Part shown: positions 13,773-14,330 of the stretch, piece after piece
Numbering within the stretch: the stretch's first letter is position 1
Layout of the letters: every line of letters begins with the position of its first letter
Origin: an uncultured Clostridia bacterium
Lineage (GTDB): Bacteria; Bacillota; Clostridia; Peptostreptococcales; Anaerovoracaceae
Assembly (NCBI GenBank): GCA_934277495.1
Contig: CAKQUI010000053.1
Span: 1-14,330 of the forward strand
DNA length: 14,330 nucleotides
Direction of reading: 5' to 3'
Position numbers and translations under genes: made by a program
Notes under the pieces: model-generated
What the model saw: only the letters and a program-made list of their open reading frames with translations
The model's database searches: none
What the model was told of the DNA's origin: nothing

Positions 13773-14330
13773 TCATATAATAAGAACTCGTCTGATTGTT
13801 TTGCCGTTTTTCAGAATACGAGCATGTACATGATATCTCCATGTATGATTTTTCCTTTGAGCAAACCTTTTTAACTTACTTCTTCGTGTGCCTTTCAAAC
13901 CTTTCCAGCGAGCTCTCATCGCCTTAAACCCCGACTTGCCTTCATATCGATTTGGTTTATCTACTTCAAGTTTAACTCTATATTTATTACCTCTAAAATT
14001 CTTTTTATAATATTTGTATTTAGCATAAACTACACCACCTACCGATATTAAGCCCCCAATCAATGATGCAGTCTCAATAACTTCTGCTGAAATAGCTACT
14101 CCACCAATTATTGGTATAACAAATGCAAAATGCCCACTAGGGTCAACATAGTTTATCGGATTATTAGCACAGTACGCATACAGGTGCAGTGTGTCTGGCT
14201 GGGTGGCTTCGCCTCTGTATGTGTCCTGGGTTATGAATCTGGCGTTTTCCGGTTCGTAGTATCTTGCGTTATAGTAGTACAGTCCGCTGCTCTTGTCATA
14301 GATCTGACCTGTGTAGCAGATCTCGTTGTC
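13773..14330 (-). CDS. RHS-repeat polymorphic toxin, C-terminal end (5' part outside window)
   Basis: The frame is open from the window edge: 185 codons then stop. Residues 1-67 are the RHS-associated core, with YTGQIYDKSSGLYYYNARYY, RFITQDTYRG, LHLYAYCANNPINYVDPSGH; the last marks the end of the conserved shell. Next is a hydrophobic Gly-rich stretch (about 68-102). The tip is strongly basic (about 103-185) and carries NHTWRYHVHARILKNGKTIRR, whose clustered His and Arg could be a nuclease site. RHS proteins are exported, wrap the toxin in a beta cage and release it into target cells. Which activity this tip has I cannot name. The core is GC-richer than the tip, as expected where tips are exchanged by recombination. 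Confidence 0.9.
   Translation of the reverse strand, partial: DNEICYTGQIYDKSSGLYYYNARYYEPENARFITQDTYRGEATQPDTLHLYAYCANNPINYVDPSGHFAFVIPIIGGVAISAEVIETASLIGGLISVGGVVYAKYKYYKKNFRGNKYRVKLEVDKPNRYEGKSGFKAMRARWKGLKGTRRSKLKRFAQRKNHTWRYHVHARILKNGKTIRRVLII

Overview
The window looks like a chromosomal segment of a spore-former-type Clostridia bacterium (phylum Bacillota). The evidence is the conserved cysE-cysS-mrnC-...-rlmB-sigH neighbourhood, a sigma-H that closely resembles the Bacillus protein, and strong AGGAGG-type ribosome binding sites. Every gene I can support lies on the minus strand, so transcription runs from high to low coordinates. Species cannot be named from the sequence.

Region 1 (about 1-5940) is a tightly packed housekeeping operon: cysE (serine acetyltransferase), cysS (cysteinyl-tRNA synthetase), mrnC (Mini-RNase III), a small membrane protein, thyA, folA/dfrA, rlmB and sigH. 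Start and stop codons overlap or sit a few bases apart. The operon starts from a good sigma-A-like promoter at 5913-5941. It is followed by a tRNA-Thr(GGT) gene with its own promoter. The thyA-folA pair sits where, from memory, several Clostridia carry thyX. That makes chemical sense, because ThyA produces dihydrofolate and so needs DHFR while ThyX does not. CysE has an unusual acidic, cysteine-rich C-terminal tail.

Region 2 (about 6041-8110) holds a secreted or membrane-anchored G5-M23 cell-wall peptidase, a hotdog-fold acyl-CoA thioesterase, and a 102-residue protein of unknown function.

Region 3 (about 8111-12662) is accessory DNA. It contains several small exported or lipid-anchored proteins of unknown function, a short ankyrin-repeat remnant, a nucleotidyltransferase/HEPN pair, and a decayed gene fragment. 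It also carries a dispersed 120-bp repeat in two equal-length copies (8212-8331 and 11012-11131) plus a related 13-bp-arm hairpin (8417-8454). The mixture suggests repeated gain and loss of small cassettes.

Region 4 (about 12663-14330) is the 3' end of an RHS-repeat polymorphic toxin gene. Its conserved core ends at a YVDPSGH motif and is followed by a hydrophobic Gly-rich stretch and a strongly basic tip domain. Next come a candidate acidic immunity protein 17 bases downstream and a coupled multi-pass membrane protein. Base composition becomes visibly AT-richer at the core/tip junction, as expected for an exchangeable toxin-immunity module. This toxin-immunity pair, the repeat family and the CysE tail are the most interesting parts of the window.
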